Program-made: the position numbers and the translations under genes
Part shown: piece by piece, positions 1-10,499 of the stretch
Layout: each line of letters opens with the position of its first letter
How positions within the stretch are numbered: the first letter of the stretch is position 1
NCBI GenBank assembly: GCA_028564925.1
Contig: CM053028.1
Coordinates: forward strand, 623,307,266 to 623,371,265
Direction of reading: 5' to 3'
Length of the DNA stretch: 64,000 nt
DNA from: Lithobates sylvaticus
Lineage: Eukaryota > Chordata > Amphibia > Anura > Ranidae
The notes under the pieces: model-generated
The model's input: only the letters and a program-made list of their open reading frames with translations
What the model was told of the DNA's origin: nothing
The model's database searches: none

Positions 1-1340
1 AATTGCCGTTCCACCTCTGACAGGATTGGGAAGTTTATCCTTTCAAGGAAGGGAATATTTTCCCCACTCTCGACGTCTATCTGTGATTTGTATAGAGAGG
101 AATAATAATCTCTAAATATTTTGAGTATGATTAACGGGTCCGTCGAGATCACTCCCTGTATGGTCCTTGCAGCCGAAACCATTGATGGAGACGAATTTGT
201 CTTTACCAATAGTGACAGCATACGACCCACCTTTTCACCCTCTCCATAATTTAATTGCCTCTGGAGTATGCGTTTATCCTCGCTAGTCCTTTTGATGACT
301 GACTTATAATCTTGTTGTTTCTCTAGCCATTTCTTTTGCGTTTCCAAGTTTGGGTTAAGGATATATTTCTGTTCTGCAAACATTGCAGCCTTTTTAGCTT
401 CCCCCTCCCTCTCTCGCGTCCTTCCTTTGATTCTAGCAACTTGCTGGATAAGGAGACCTCTAAGGTGTGCTTTCAATGAGTCCCAAACTACCCCGATAGG
501 GGCGGTATTGGAATTGATATTGATAAACTCTTTCAGAGCCATTTTTATTTCTTCAGGGCTTTCAATTAGCTCCAGCCAACCTGGGTCTAATTTCCACTCC
601 CTATGGTGATGCTTATTTCCCGTCTTCAATGACAAAATCAGAGGCGAATGGTCCGAGATCCCCCTTGGACCGTAATCTATTGCTGCTATCAGGGGTAAAG
701 CCACGTCATTAACCAAGGCCATGTCGAGTCTAGACAAAGTCAGGAAGGAGGCTGAAAAGCATGAATATTGCTTCTCCTGCGGGTGCCGTGTTCTCCAGGC
801 TTCTGTGAACCCGGTTTCTTGTAGGAACCGAGTCAACCTACCCTCTTCCCTGACTGTAGCTTGCTTCGGGGTAGGAAACCTATCCATTGAACTGTCCAGT
901 ACCTGGTTATAATCCCCCACTGCTAGCACCGGGATCCCAGCTTTGTCTATGGTGAATGCGATAAGTTCATATAAAATCTCCAGTTTAAATGGAGGGGGAA
1001 CGTAAATGTTTGCTAAAACGTATGGTTTATTTTCCCAAGAACAGTGTAGGAAAACATAGCGACCTTTTGGGTCTATTTGTACCTTGTGGCATGAAAATAG
1101 TATTCCCCTCCGGATCAGGATACTCACACCTCTTGAATAGGAGGAGTATACTGAGTGGTACTGGGCCTGCCACTTCCGACCACGGAGCAAAGGCACTGTG
1201 TCGTGCACGAGATGTGTCTCCTGAAGGCACAAAATGCCCGGCCCCCTGCCCTCCAAAAGGGACAGGACCAGGTCTCTCTTGGCCGGGTCTCCTAGGCCCC
1301 GGACATTCCAAGAGATCAAATCAAGTTTCTTCGACTGCAT
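1..1340 (-). CDS. L1 ORF2 protein, N-terminal endonuclease part (partial)
   Basis: ORF2 of a LINE nicks target DNA and copies the element RNA into it. This frame begins at the ATG at 1340-1338, directly after an in-frame TAA, and I read it through to base 1 with no stop (about 446 codons). Endonuclease motifs appear in order: SWNVRG (residues 10-15), QETH (40-43), GDYN (142-145, GDFN-like), RLDMALV, and ISDHSP with the catalytic SDH at 229-231. A charged linker follows, leading towards the reverse transcriptase beyond the window. All residues expected for the exonuclease/endonuclease/phosphatase fold appear to be present. It lies 1.1 kb downstream of ORF1 on the same strand, an unusually long spacing. 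That it is functional is inference. Confidence 0.85.
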   Translation of the reverse strand, partial: MQSKKLDLISWNVRGLGDPAKRDLVLSLLEGRGPGILCLQETHLVHDTVPLLRGRKWQAQYHSVYSSYSRGVSILIRRGILFSCHKVQIDPKGRYVFLHCSWENKPYVLANIYVPPPFKLEILYELIAFTIDKAGIPVLAVGDYNQVLDSSMDRFPTPKQATVREEGRLTRFLQETGFTEAWRTRHPQEKQYSCFSASFLTLSRLDMALVNDVALPLIAAIDYGPRGISDHSPLILSLKTGNKHHHREWKLDPGWLELIESPEEIKMALKEFININSNTAPIGVVWDSLKAHLRGLLIQQVARIKGRTREREGEAKKAAMFAEQKYILNPNLETQKKWLEKQQDYKSVIKRTSEDKRILQRQLNYGEGEKVGRMLSLLVKTNSSPSMVSAARTIQGVISTDPLIILKIFRDYYSSLYKSQIDVESGENIPFLERINFPILSEVERQ

Positions 1341-2453
1341 TTAGGGTTGACAAGTATATAAATCTTCTCGTATGGGATAATTATCAAAAAAAGTATAAAA
1401 ACCTCCAAACCATCCCATTCGAAAAGCGGGGCTAGATAAACATCTCCTAAGCACGACCAAAAGAAAAAACAAGAAGAGGTGAGAAGAAAAAAAAAAAAAT
1501 AAATAGAAAAGAAGCAAAGGAGGAATAAAAAAAGAAAGAAGAAGAAAAAAAAAAAAGAACATGCGGAGGGAGGGGGGGAAAACCGGTAAATAAAAAGAGA
1601 AAAATTGCCTCATGGAGGCTAGCAATCCGATCCCTCTCTCCTCCGCTTCCAATCGTGTAAGACCCCAGTACCATTTCTATTGAGTTCGTGCATTACAACC
1701 TGAGTAAACAATGTTCCTTATATCACCAAGTGCTGGTGAGGTTACAAAAAAAGTGTGAGAACAATAATACACACAAGCCCTTAAAACAGTGAACAATTTT
1801 AAATAAATCATTTCCCCTAGATGAGTATCTCCCCCAAATCCTTGGTATAATTATAACTTTCTCTCTCCCTCCCCCCCCTCCCCCCTCCCCTGTGACATAT
1901 ATAGCGTGCATATGTGAACCCTGTGCTTGACTTATGCCCCCCCCCCACAATCCCTGATTGTCCTCCCCCCCCCCCCCCCCTGCCCCCTCCCCCCACCCGT
2001 CCCTCCCCATCCCCCCCAGCCCGTCAGGGCAACCCCTTACAGGTGCGATCGTGACCCTACCAGCCCCCCTCCCACACATACCTACATGCATTTGTTCTTC
2101 CCCATCACCCACGGGCTCTCTCCACCCTCCCCCCTGGTATTAATATATCTTGTGTAAAAACCTTCATTTCATCGTGCCCCCCCCTGGCCCCTTGCAGCCT
2201 TATCCCCCCACCCCTCCCCTCCTTCCCCCCAACCACCAACAAAATACTCATGTCGATTTTCAGGTACCTAAAAGCAGTGTCTATCCTCCCCCCCCCCCCC
2301 CCGAAAAAACGGGGGGGAGAGGGAAGAAAAAAATAAAAATAAAAAAAAAAAAAAAAAAAAAAGGGGGGAAGGGGGGAGAGGAGAGCAATAACAACGAAAG
2401 GAAAAAAAAAAAAAAACAAAGGAAAATACAAAATACCCCCCGTCCCCCTCTCC
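1341..2453 (-). other. L1-1 spacer between ORF1 and ORF2, pyrimidine-rich
   Basis: This 1.1-kb stretch separates the ORF1 stop from the ORF2 start. Read on the element strand it contains long pyrimidine runs (for example opposite 1450-1570 and 2280-2430) and G-rich runs (opposite 1870-2240). Reading frames inside it are low-complexity artefacts. L1-3 has a comparable spacer with a pyrimidine tract just before ORF2. Confidence 0.6.
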
Positions 2454-3602
2454 CTAAAAGTTCCTCTTGTTCTCCTCAAGCCATTGCTGTGCTTCAGTAG
2501 GGGAGTTGAAGAAGAGCGTTTTGCCAAGAGCAGTGACCCTCAGCCGGGCCGGATATAATAGAGCATAGTCTATTTTATAGTTGATCATGGTATGCTTAAC
2601 CGGGATGAATTCCGCTCTGCGTTTTTGCAGGTCGGGCGAGAAATCTGGGTAGAATGAGACTCTAGTGCCCTGAAACCTAATGTCTCCCAGTTCTCTAGCC
2701 CTCCGCAGCAACGTGACCTTATCATTATAGTTCAAAATTTTGAGGAGTATCGGCCTAGGGCGATCCCCCCCGCGCTGGTTTCTTGAAATGGTGCGATGAG
2801 CTCGTTCGATAACAAATAAGGGGCTAAAAGAGGACCCCCCGAAGATCTCTCCAAACCAGACCTCTAGGAACTTTATTAGATTGGGACCCTCAGTGCGTTC
2901 TGGTAGACCTATAATTCTGATATTATTTCTACGGTTCCGGTTTTCCATTTCATCCAGTTTGGCAACCTGTGCATTCATAGTTTTTTTAAGCCATTGGATC
3001 TCTTGTTTTACTGGGGTCAGTTCATCTTCTATTGCACTTACTCGGTCTTCCACTTCTACTATTCTTTGTGTTGTTCTATTTAATTCATGTTTTATAGCGG
3101 CTAATTCGTCACTGATGATCTTTAATTGAGTGTCGAAGTTTGAAATTGCGTTTTTACAATCATTTACTGCGTTTAGTACCTCCCTTAGTGTAGGTTCTTT
3201 CTCCCTGGCTTCCAAGGGGGTGTCAGAGGGGGTGTTTGACATAAGAGTTTGAGAGCAGCTGTCCTCTACATTTAAGTGAATGGTAGACATTTTAGTCCCT
3301 CCAGGTCCCTTACTAGCCGGTTTTTTAGTGGCAGAGGGGGTGGATACATTAAGCGCTGTAGCACCCTGGCTTTTTCTATCTGTCGCCGGGTTTTTATGGT
3401 CCTTGCCCTGCAAAGTAGGTTGGTTAGTTGATTGTAACAGATTCAGTTTATTTGGGGAGGGTGGGGCTGTTGCGGAATGTGCAAATTTTTCCAATTTTGT
3501 AGCTGCAGCGGCTGCGACCTGGTTATTTCTGTCCTTTGCCGCTCGTGTGTTTTGGGGTGCTTCCACGAGCAAGGGCTCCTCTGGTGCTTTTTTTCTTGAC
3601 AT
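2454..3602 (-). CDS. L1 ORF1 nucleic-acid-binding protein (transposase_22 type)
   Basis: A 382-residue protein starting MSRKKAPEE and ending LEENKRNF. The first 110 residues are basic and low complexity. Residues of about 135-220 form a long heptad coiled coil, which in this family makes the trimer. Then come an RRM-like domain with RRNNIRIIGLPE and the ERAHR segment, and a basic C-terminal domain ending in the FFNSPTEAQQWL block. In the family this protein coats the element RNA and acts as a chaperone in the ribonucleoprotein. The frame is complete with no stops or frameshifts, and its length is normal for vertebrate L1 ORF1p. The first ATG follows purine/pyrimidine-rich leader sequence and is the only good start. 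Confidence 0.92.
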   Translation of the reverse strand: MSRKKAPEEPLLVEAPQNTRAAKDRNNQVAAAAATKLEKFAHSATAPPSPNKLNLLQSTNQPTLQGKDHKNPATDRKSQGATALNVSTPSATKKPASKGPGGTKMSTIHLNVEDSCSQTLMSNTPSDTPLEAREKEPTLREVLNAVNDCKNAISNFDTQLKIISDELAAIKHELNRTTQRIVEVEDRVSAIEDELTPVKQEIQWLKKTMNAQVAKLDEMENRNRRNNIRIIGLPERTEGPNLIKFLEVWFGEIFGGSSFSPLFVIERAHRTISRNQRGGDRPRPILLKILNYNDKVTLLRRARELGDIRFQGTRVSFYPDFSPDLQKRRAEFIPVKHTMINYKIDYALLYPARLRVTALGKTLFFNSPTEAQQWLEENKRNF

Positions 3603-4760
3603 TTCTTTTTTTTTTCCTTTTCCTCTTTTCTCCCTCTTTCCCCTATCCCTGGAGTCCCCTCAGGGGCACAAATCCTCCTTAAAAAGGCCTCAAAGGTAGA
3701 GGGCTTGGCTCTGAATGATCGGAGGAAAAAAAAGGAAAAACCCACAAAAGAGCAAAAAAAAGCAAAACACAAAAAAGGAAACACAAAAAAAAAAGGATTT
3801 TTTCAGGGATATCCTCTCCCTCTCCTTCCCCCCGCCTTCCTCTTCCAGGAAGGTGTAGGCACTATTGGAGCATAGCCTTGGGGTATAGTCTCAGCGAGAG
3901 GGAATTGCCACTAGAAAAGGCCAAGAATAAAGACAAGCTGACCCAAATTGTGTACGGGGTTAATATTGTATAGTCCTGAATATTTCACAGTCCCTAGGCC
4001 TTTTACTATGTACCCCTGATAGGATCAGGTAAGAAAGCGGAAAAAGCCAGGGTACTTTACAATCTAGTCCTCCAGGTCAAACAAGACGCTTTGGTAGGGA
4101 AAGTAGCCTGGGGTTGTCCTTTCCCCCCCCCGCTCCCCTTTTAAGGCCGGCGTGTAAGCAGGATATTAACAGGATATTGCAGTATAGTCCATGGGGTTGG
4201 TGAGAAATACAGTCATTAGTAAATATCAAAAGCAGGTAACTCACCACCCCCCGCCTATCCGCTCCACACACTGGAACTTATCTTGGCGGTGCTGTAGCCT
4301 TCCTCTTTGGGCTCCGTGCTAGCGCGTTGGTGTGTTCGCCAGGCTCGGTGCAGGTCTCGGTGAGATCTTAGAACGTCCTGCGCTGTGGTATCAGGTGGTC
4401 GGGCGCCACAGATGCTTCCGGTGATTCGCTCCAATGAGGTAAAAGGTCAGGAAGGCGTGGGGTCGCGAGCCGTCACCCCGTCCTCCTCCGTGGGGGCTCT
4501 CCAGGTGAAGGTCGGCAACTCTCCGTCCGCCCCCCACAACAGTCCAGGCGATGGAAAACAGGCGCGCAGAACGGGTTGGCATCAGACAGGAGGTATGGAG
4601 GGGCGTTGGGCTCAAATGGTGTCCGGTTCAAAGGTGCGTGATGGGCGCATCTGTCTAGCCGACTATGCCGAGGCCGTGTCTGCTAGATGGACCAGGGTAT
4701 CGAGTCTTTAGAGAAGGAAGTCAGAGAGAGCCCACGGCCATCCTCACGCATTCATGCTCA
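3603..4760 (-). promoter_or_regulatory. Presumed 5' UTR/promoter region of L1-1
   Basis: About 1.1 kb upstream of ORF1 with no convincing frame. 4270-4700 is GC-rich with several CpG pairs, as expected of an L1 internal promoter, and 3600-3850 is made of homopurine/homopyrimidine tracts. The exact transcription start is not recognisable. Confidence 0.4.
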
Positions 4761-4834
4761 CCTCTCTCTCCATACTGCTCAACCTCTCACATCCGGTCAC
4801 GCCCCCTCTTTTTATCCGTCCCCCTTCTTCCTCT

Positions 4835-6352
4835 CACCAGTATTCCTTTTATCCTTCCTCTACTTCCTCTTATCAGTACTCCTATGGCCTTTCCATCCCC
4901 CTACTTCCTCACCAGTACTCCTATGACCTTTCCGTCCCCCTACTTCCTCTCACTAGTACTCCCATGACCCTTCCTTCCCTGTGTTCTTCTCACCAGTACT
5001 CCCATGACACTTCCTTCCCTGTGTTCTTCTCACCAGTACTCCCATGACACTTCCTTCCCCATGTTCCTCTCACCAGTACTCCTATGGCCCTTCCTTCCCT
5101 TTCGCCAGTACTCCCATGACCCTTTCCTTCCACATTTTCCTCTCACCAGTACTCCCATAAAAATTCTGTTCACATGTTCCTCTCACCAGTACTCCCGTGA
5201 CCCTTCCTTCCCCATGTTCTTCTCTCCAGTACTCCCATGACCCTTCCTTCCCTGTGTTCTTCTCACCAGTACTCATATGACACTTCCTTCCCCATGTTCT
5301 CACCAGTACTCCCATGACCCTTCCTCTCCCATGTTCCACTCACCAGTACTCCTATGACCGTTCCTTCCCCATGTTTCTTTCACCAGTACTCCCATGACCC
5401 TTCCTCTCCCATGTTCCACTCACCAGTACTCCCATGACCCTTCCTTCCCCATGTTTCTTTCACCAGTACTCCCATGACCCTTCCTTCCCCATGTTCTTTT
5501 CTCCAGTACTCCCATGACCCTGCATTCCCTGTGTTCTTCTCACCAGTACTCCCATTACACTTCCTTCCCCATGTTCCTCTCACCAGTACTCCCATGACAC
5601 TTCCTTTCCCATGTTCCTCTCACCAGTACTCCCATGACCCTTCCTTCCCTGTGTTCTTCTCACCAGTACTCCCATGACACTGCCTTGCCCATGTTCTTCT
5701 CACCAGTACTTCCATGACCCTTCCTTTCCCATGTTTCTCTCACCAGTACTTCCATGATCCTTCCTTCCCATGTTCCTCTCATGACCATTCCTTCCCTGTG
5801 TTGTTCTCACCAGTACTCCCAGGACACTTCCTTCCCCGTGTTCTTCTCACCAGTACTCCCATGACACTTCCTTCCCCATATAACTCTCACCAGTACTCCC
5901 ATGACCCTTCCTTCCCCATGTTCCTCTCACCAGTACTCCCATGACCCTTCCTTTCCCATGTTCCTCTCATGACATTCCATCCCTGTGTTCTTCTCACCAG
6001 TACTCACATGACACTTCCTTCCCCATGTTCTTCTCACCAGTACTCACATGACACTTCCTTCCCCATGTTTTTTTCACCAGTACTCCCATGACACTTCCTT
6101 ACCCATGTTCCTCTCATGACATTCCATCCCTGTGTTCTTCTCACCAGTACTCACATGACACTTCCTTCCCCATGTTCTTCTCACCAGTACTCACATGACA
6201 CTTCCTTCCCCATGTTTTTTTCACCAGTACTCCCATGACACTTCCTTACCCATATTCCTCTCACCAGTACTCCCATGACATTTCCTTCCCCGTGTTCCTC
6301 TCTCCAGTACTCCCACGACCCTTCCTTCCTCATGTTCCTCTCACTAGTACTC
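4835..6352. repeat. 40-bp minisatellite, about 36 copies
   Basis: Tandem units of about 40 bp, each containing CACCAGTACTCCCATGAC followed by a pyrimidine-rich part with a TGTTC core. Copies differ by a few bases, and some are shortened (for example around 5770-5800 and 5965-5990). A higher-order duplication is visible: a block of about 120 bp at 5960-6110 recurs at 6110-6235. Frames through it in several registers are artefacts. Confidence 0.95.
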
Positions 6353-6669
6353 TAGGGTGCCCATGTGTCCCAGATTGCCCGGGAAAATTCCCGCAATTAG
6401 GTCTGTTCCAGGTCCCGGGCACCCTCATTCCGGGACAATACAGTGTCCCCTGGCCCTTTCTGATGCCCTCCAAATGGTTGATAACCACTACCCGCCTCGC
6501 ATCTAGCAACCAGTGACGTCATGAGGAGGAGAGAGACAGAGCCCCAGCATTCACAGCGGGAAGATTTAACTTCCTCCTCCGCTAGGGTTGCCACCTTTTC
6601 TTCAACTCAAACCAGAACACTTTAGCGGCGCACAGCAATATTTAAAATTTTTCTTGCAGAGTTCCCTTT
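6353..6669. other. Unclassified repeat-like sequence
   Basis: Begins TAGGGTGCCCATGTG and later contains CTAGGGTTGCCACC, which resemble ends of hAT-like short elements, but I cannot pair them into clear inverted ends or find a target duplication. No gene is visible. Confidence 0.3.
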
Positions 6670-6849
6670 CACTGTAAGGGGGGACTCTGCACATTCTCAT
6701 GTAAAGGAGAACTCTGGGGACCCCAACATAAGTGATGCTCTGGGAACCCTAATTTAAGGAGGGGGAATGCTAAGAACTCTGATGTAAGGGGGAACACTGG
6801 GCCTCTGGTGTAAAGAGGAACTCTAAAGTAAGGGGTGCTCTGAGAACCC
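6670..6849. repeat. Degenerate short tandem repeat next to the gap
   Basis: Diverged units of about 25-33 bp built around ACTCTGATGTAAGGGGGAA-type wording. The array runs straight into the N block, so the gap probably hides more of it. Confidence 0.7.
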
Positions 6850-7346
6850 NNNNNNNNNNNNNNNNNNNNNNNNNNNNNNNNNNNNNNNNNNNNNNNNNNN
6901 NNNNNNNNNNNNNNNNNNNNNNNNNNNNNNNNNNNNNNNNNNNNNNNNNNNNNNNNNNNNNNNNNNNNNNNNNNNNNNNNNNNNNNNNNNNNNNNNNNNN
7001 NNNNNNNNNNNNNNNNNNNNNNNNNNNNNNNNNNNNNNNNNNNNNNNNNNNNNNNNNNNNNNNNNNNNNNNNNNNNNNNNNNNNNNNNNNNNNNNNNNNN
7101 NNNNNNNNNNNNNNNNNNNNNNNNNNNNNNNNNNNNNNNNNNNNNNNNNNNNNNNNNNNNNNNNNNNNNNNNNNNNNNNNNNNNNNNNNNNNNNNNNNNN
7201 NNNNNNNNNNNNNNNNNNNNNNNNNNNNNNNNNNNNNNNNNNNNNNNNNNNNNNNNNNNNNNNNNNNNNNNNNNNNNNNNNNNNNNNNNNNNNNNNNNNN
7301 NNNNNNNNNNNNNNNNNNNNNNNNNNNNNNNNNNNNNNNNNNNNNN
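6850..7346. other. Assembly gap (497 N)
   Basis: A run of N. Translated frames that cross it have no meaning. The L1 fragment on its right and the tandem repeat on its left are not contiguous as read. Confidence 1.
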
Positions 7347-7851
7347 GCACAAATGCACGTGTTCTATATCCATTAAGGAAACGGTCCTCAAGCTCCACAC
7401 TAGATGGTATTACACCCTGGATCGTTTGCATAGGATGTTCCCTCTGGTTCCCGACACATGCTTTGTCGGGACAGGGGCACACTACTGCACACCTTCTGGG
7501 GTTGCCAGCTATTGGCATACATATGGACGAACGCTTCTGACCTGATCTCTAAGATTACAGGTATTTCGGTCACCCTCAACTTCCAAATGTGCATTTTATA
7601 CGCTGACGTCCCAGGTACTATCCCCCCACAACAGAGACTGATACATACCCTCTTTAGTGCCATCCAGTGGGCGATAGCTCTGAACTGGAAAGGCCCTTCA
7701 GTACCCTGGTCACAGGTGCTTCTCCGAATGGAGTCCATTAGACTGATGGAAAGAATTCATCACACTCTCTTGGACTCCATGCATATCTTTGATGGAAAGT
7801 GGAGTGCTTGGTCAGCCCACCAGCTTAGCTCGATGAGAGACAACCCCTAAC
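7347..7851 (+). pseudogene. L1 ORF2 C-terminal fragment (L1-0)
   Basis: Plus-strand remnant of the last part of L1 ORF2. The words RWYYTLDRLHRMFP and, in another frame, GTLLHTFWGC correspond to the C-terminal WYYTP-RLHRMFP and cysteine/histidine segment that is better preserved in L1-3 (49700-49900). The open stretch 7458-7850 is the remaining frame. It begins at the assembly gap and is cut by the Gypsy 5' LTR at 7852. No continuation of this L1 appears to the right of the Gypsy element. Confidence 0.75.
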
Positions 7852-8912
7852 TGTAGCGGGGTCGTACCCCTTTTAGGGGAAAAGACTACATTCCCCATAT
7901 TCCCCCAGGCTCCCGGGCTGCTTGTTTCCGCCCGAGAGGCTGCTGGGGGAGGTTATAAAAAGGAAGAGGAGAGACCGCCTCTTCCTTTTCTGACACTTCC
8001 TCTTCTGAGGCCTCACCTGACTGGTCTGCCTCTGCTGACTGAGCTGGTCACGCGGAGACTTGTTCCTGAGGAGACACCTGTGCGGACCGGGACTGCTGAA
8101 GGCCTGAAGCCTGGGCCTTGCAGCAGGTGGAGTGAGACTCTCATCCCTCGGAGTCTGCAGCAGCGGAGCGGAGACTCTTCCCTACAGTCGGTCGGTCGGA
8201 GCTGAGGACCGGAGCGCAGGGGCTGTGACGGAGGAGACCGGACGCCGCCATTAGAGGGACCGGAGTTGAGGACGGTACCCCAGGATTGGTGAGAGAGCCT
8301 AAAGGCTCATCCTGCATTGCTATACACACGTTTATGCCTATTGAACTGCCTAGGCGCAAGTTACCTCAGAGCAGCAAATGTTACTTTCTGTGGATTACAA
8401 ATACACCATTTAAAGCTACATGTGCACCACCTCTACAGATTTACTGCCGGTGAAGAACACTGTACTTGTACAAGGACTGAGCTCTATTGCTAGGGATCAG
8501 GCCTGGTCCGTTAGGTAGGCGCAGATAGATTTATTGCACCTCAGGGGTGCATAGCAGACGGTCGCCACACTTGGCGCTCCGTTCCCCATTGCTAGTTTTG
8601 TTACATATGTGTGTACATGTTAAAGTGCATATTGCAGGGACCTGCTAAAGTATTGTAAGTAAAATGTTTGAATGCATGTTACTAGTTCTTTTCCTTACTG
8701 CCAAAGTAAAGCCAGTTATTCTTATCTCAGCAGTCTGCTTGTGAGTTCATACCCATTACACTTAGAGTATAAGTGATATTTTTATGTGCATAGATACATA
8801 CCCCTTTACTAACTGTGCCAGAGCGGGTAGAGCAAATTGCCGGGGGTTGGTGGAGCTGTACTCAGGGACCCAAAACAAACCAGCGGCCCTCTTAACTGGG
8901 GGTATCGCTACA
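7852..8912 (+). repeat. Gypsy 5' LTR
   Basis: 1061 bp bounded by TG and CA. A TATAAAA box occurs at about 7955 (GGTTATAAAAAGG), with the U3 part only about 100 bp long and a long R/U5 after it. Nearly identical to 15042-16101. Confidence 0.95.
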
Positions 8913-8914
8913 CG

Positions 8915-8936
8915 TGGGGGCTCGTAATCCGGGATC
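8915..8936 (+). promoter_or_regulatory. Gypsy primer-binding site
   Basis: Starts two bases after the LTR with TGGGGGCTCGT, the same wording as the tRNA-Pro primer site of many retroelements, continuing TCCGGGAT after a short difference. The tRNA identity is inferred from memory of that motif. Confidence 0.6.
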
Positions 8937-8972
8937 CTGAGTCAGCGGGAAAAGCCGCCAGAAGGTACCGGC

Positions 8973-10307
8973 ATGGACCCGATAGAAGTGGGACGGTGGT
9001 CCGCAACATGGGCCACTGATCCAGCCGCAGCAGCAGTCATTGAACTGCCAGGGATATGGCAGAGAGAGGCAGTCAAGCAGCTCATAATGTCCCTATCCCC
9101 ATGCCAAAAGTCATGGATAATGGACATGAGAAATGATGCTGGGTATACATACGCCCTAATAGAATGGCAGGAAGAGACTCCAGAGCAGTTCAGGAGCCAA
9201 AGCATACAAGCACCGAATGGTCAGGCCTATCAAGTGCTGCATGCGCTGCCGCGCAAGGGAGAAGGTTCTCCAGTGAAAGCCATGCTATCCCCAAAGAAGG
9301 AAGAGCAGAAGGGCGCGGAAAGTCCCGCACCCGCACAAACTACTCTTAGCGCAGAACTGTGTGCTGTCCTAGGGGAGATTGTGACTCAGTGCAGAAGAGA
9401 CCCCGGGGATTACCCAATGTCGGGATACAGGAAACTCCGGATGTTTTCAGGGAGGACACCTGTACCCTCGGGAGAAGAGAGGTTTGAAGAGTGGTTAGAT
9501 GGTGCCACGCAGGCCTTAGAAGAATGGGAGGTCTCAGAAGGCAGAAAGAAGCAAAGGATTGTTGAGAGCCTAAAAGGGCCTGCCTTAGAGGCCATACGCA
9601 ATCTGAAGACAAGCAAAAAGGATTGCACTGCCCAGGACTACATAGACATCCTGGAAAGTGTGTTTGGTGGGACAGAAAAAGTCACAGAACTCACCTATCA
9701 ACTGGAACACTGTTACCAGAAGACAGGGGAGAAGCTGTCAGAGTACATGGGACGCATAGACAAGATCCTGCATAGGATTATCCTGAAGAAGGGGATAGAT
9801 CCGGGGAAGGTAGATGAAGCCCGTGCCCAGCAGGTGATGAGGGGAGCCCAACCCCTGGACCCTGTCACACTAGTACTACGCACCCGGCAGGATGGGAAGA
9901 GCCTGGACTACCCTGATCTCATTCGAATGGTCAGAGAAGAAGAGGCCATGTTGGAAGAGAAACGGGAAAAGCAAGTGATGGGGTCTACAAAGCTTCCAGT
10001 GGCCACGGTCAGGTCGGCCTTAACCCCTGAAAGAGAGACAGAGGTAGATGCCCTGAAGTTGCAGATGTCCCAGATGATGGAGATATTGACATCTCTTGTG
10101 GCGAAAGAGACGCCCAGTCCCAAGAAAGAAACAAGCAGGAGGGAATTGTTTCCAGCTGTTTCAGCACCAGCATCCCCACCTGACTACGGTGAGATGATCT
10201 GTTTTAACTGTGGCGGAGTGGGCCATATTGCAGCTGTATGTGCCAGTACCAAGAAGAAGAAAACAGAAAGCCGCCAGCCGGCGGGAAACGCCAAAGGGCC
10301 CCGGTGA
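8973..10307 (+). CDS. Gypsy gag, PNMA-like
   Basis: A 444-residue frame. The N-terminal ~95 residues (LPGIWQREAVKQLIM, then YALIEWQEE) resemble the RRM-like N-domain of vertebrate PNMA proteins. Residues of about 150-330 form the capsid region, with YRKLRMFSGRTPVPSGEE, FEEWL and WEVSEGRKKQR, which read like the PNMA capsid. A CX2CX4HX4C zinc knuckle (CFNCGGVGHIAAVC) is at 410-423, followed by a basic tail. Gag packages the element RNA into a particle. PNMA genes are known to be domesticated Ty3/Gypsy gags, so this element belongs to, or near, the lineage they came from (inference from motif similarity). Part of a fossil element. Confidence 0.85.
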   Translation: MDPIEVGRWSATWATDPAAAAVIELPGIWQREAVKQLIMSLSPCQKSWIMDMRNDAGYTYALIEWQEETPEQFRSQSIQAPNGQAYQVLHALPRKGEGSPVKAMLSPKKEEQKGAESPAPAQTTLSAELCAVLGEIVTQCRRDPGDYPMSGYRKLRMFSGRTPVPSGEERFEEWLDGATQALEEWEVSEGRKKQRIVESLKGPALEAIRNLKTSKKDCTAQDYIDILESVFGGTEKVTELTYQLEHCYQKTGEKLSEYMGRIDKILHRIILKKGIDPGKVDEARAQQVMRGAQPLDPVTLVLRTRQDGKSLDYPDLIRMVREEEAMLEEKREKQVMGSTKLPVATVRSALTPERETEVDALKLQMSQMMEILTSLVAKETPSPKKETSRRELFPAVSAPASPPDYGEMICFNCGGVGHIAAVCASTKKKKTESRQPAGNAKGPR

Positions 10308-10499
10308 AGGAGTCAACCGGGTGCCCATCACCTTCAGTGAGCTCCAAGAAGCATAACAGGAAGAGAAAGCGAGGAGATCAAACCCCTCAAAAGGGGCCCA
10401 GGGATCCTCAACCAAGGTACACTCCAGAGAAAGGGGGCAAGACCCCTCCGAAGAGACACAGCACTCCCAAGCGAGAACCCTTAAAAGTGAGAGATAACA

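Larger units (their letters stand above)
1..4760 (-). mobile_element. L1-type LINE, 5' portion (L1-1)
   Basis: Minus-strand non-LTR retrotransposon: presumed 5' UTR (3603 to about 4760), ORF1 (2454-3602), a 1.1-kb spacer and the start of ORF2 (1-1340), which runs off the left edge. ORF1 is intact and ORF2 is open for all of its visible length, so this is the best preserved LINE in the window and was probably inserted recently. The 5' boundary is not visible: no target duplication can be seen, and the sequence passes into a pyrimidine-rich minisatellite after about 4760. The assignment rests on the ORF1 coiled coil plus RRM and on the apurinic-type endonuclease of ORF2. Whether it belongs to the L1 or the Tx1 branch cannot be settled without the reverse transcriptase, which lies outside the window. 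Confidence 0.85.

Noticed and set aside
1341-2527. Phe/Pro-rich frames near the homopolymer runs
   Set aside because: Low-complexity translations of the L1-1 spacer.
4665-5944. Serine/proline-rich frames in several registers
   Set aside because: Artefacts of the 40-bp minisatellite.
6669-7518. Two frames of more than 230 residues
   Set aside because: They run through the N gap, and most of their length is unknown sequence.
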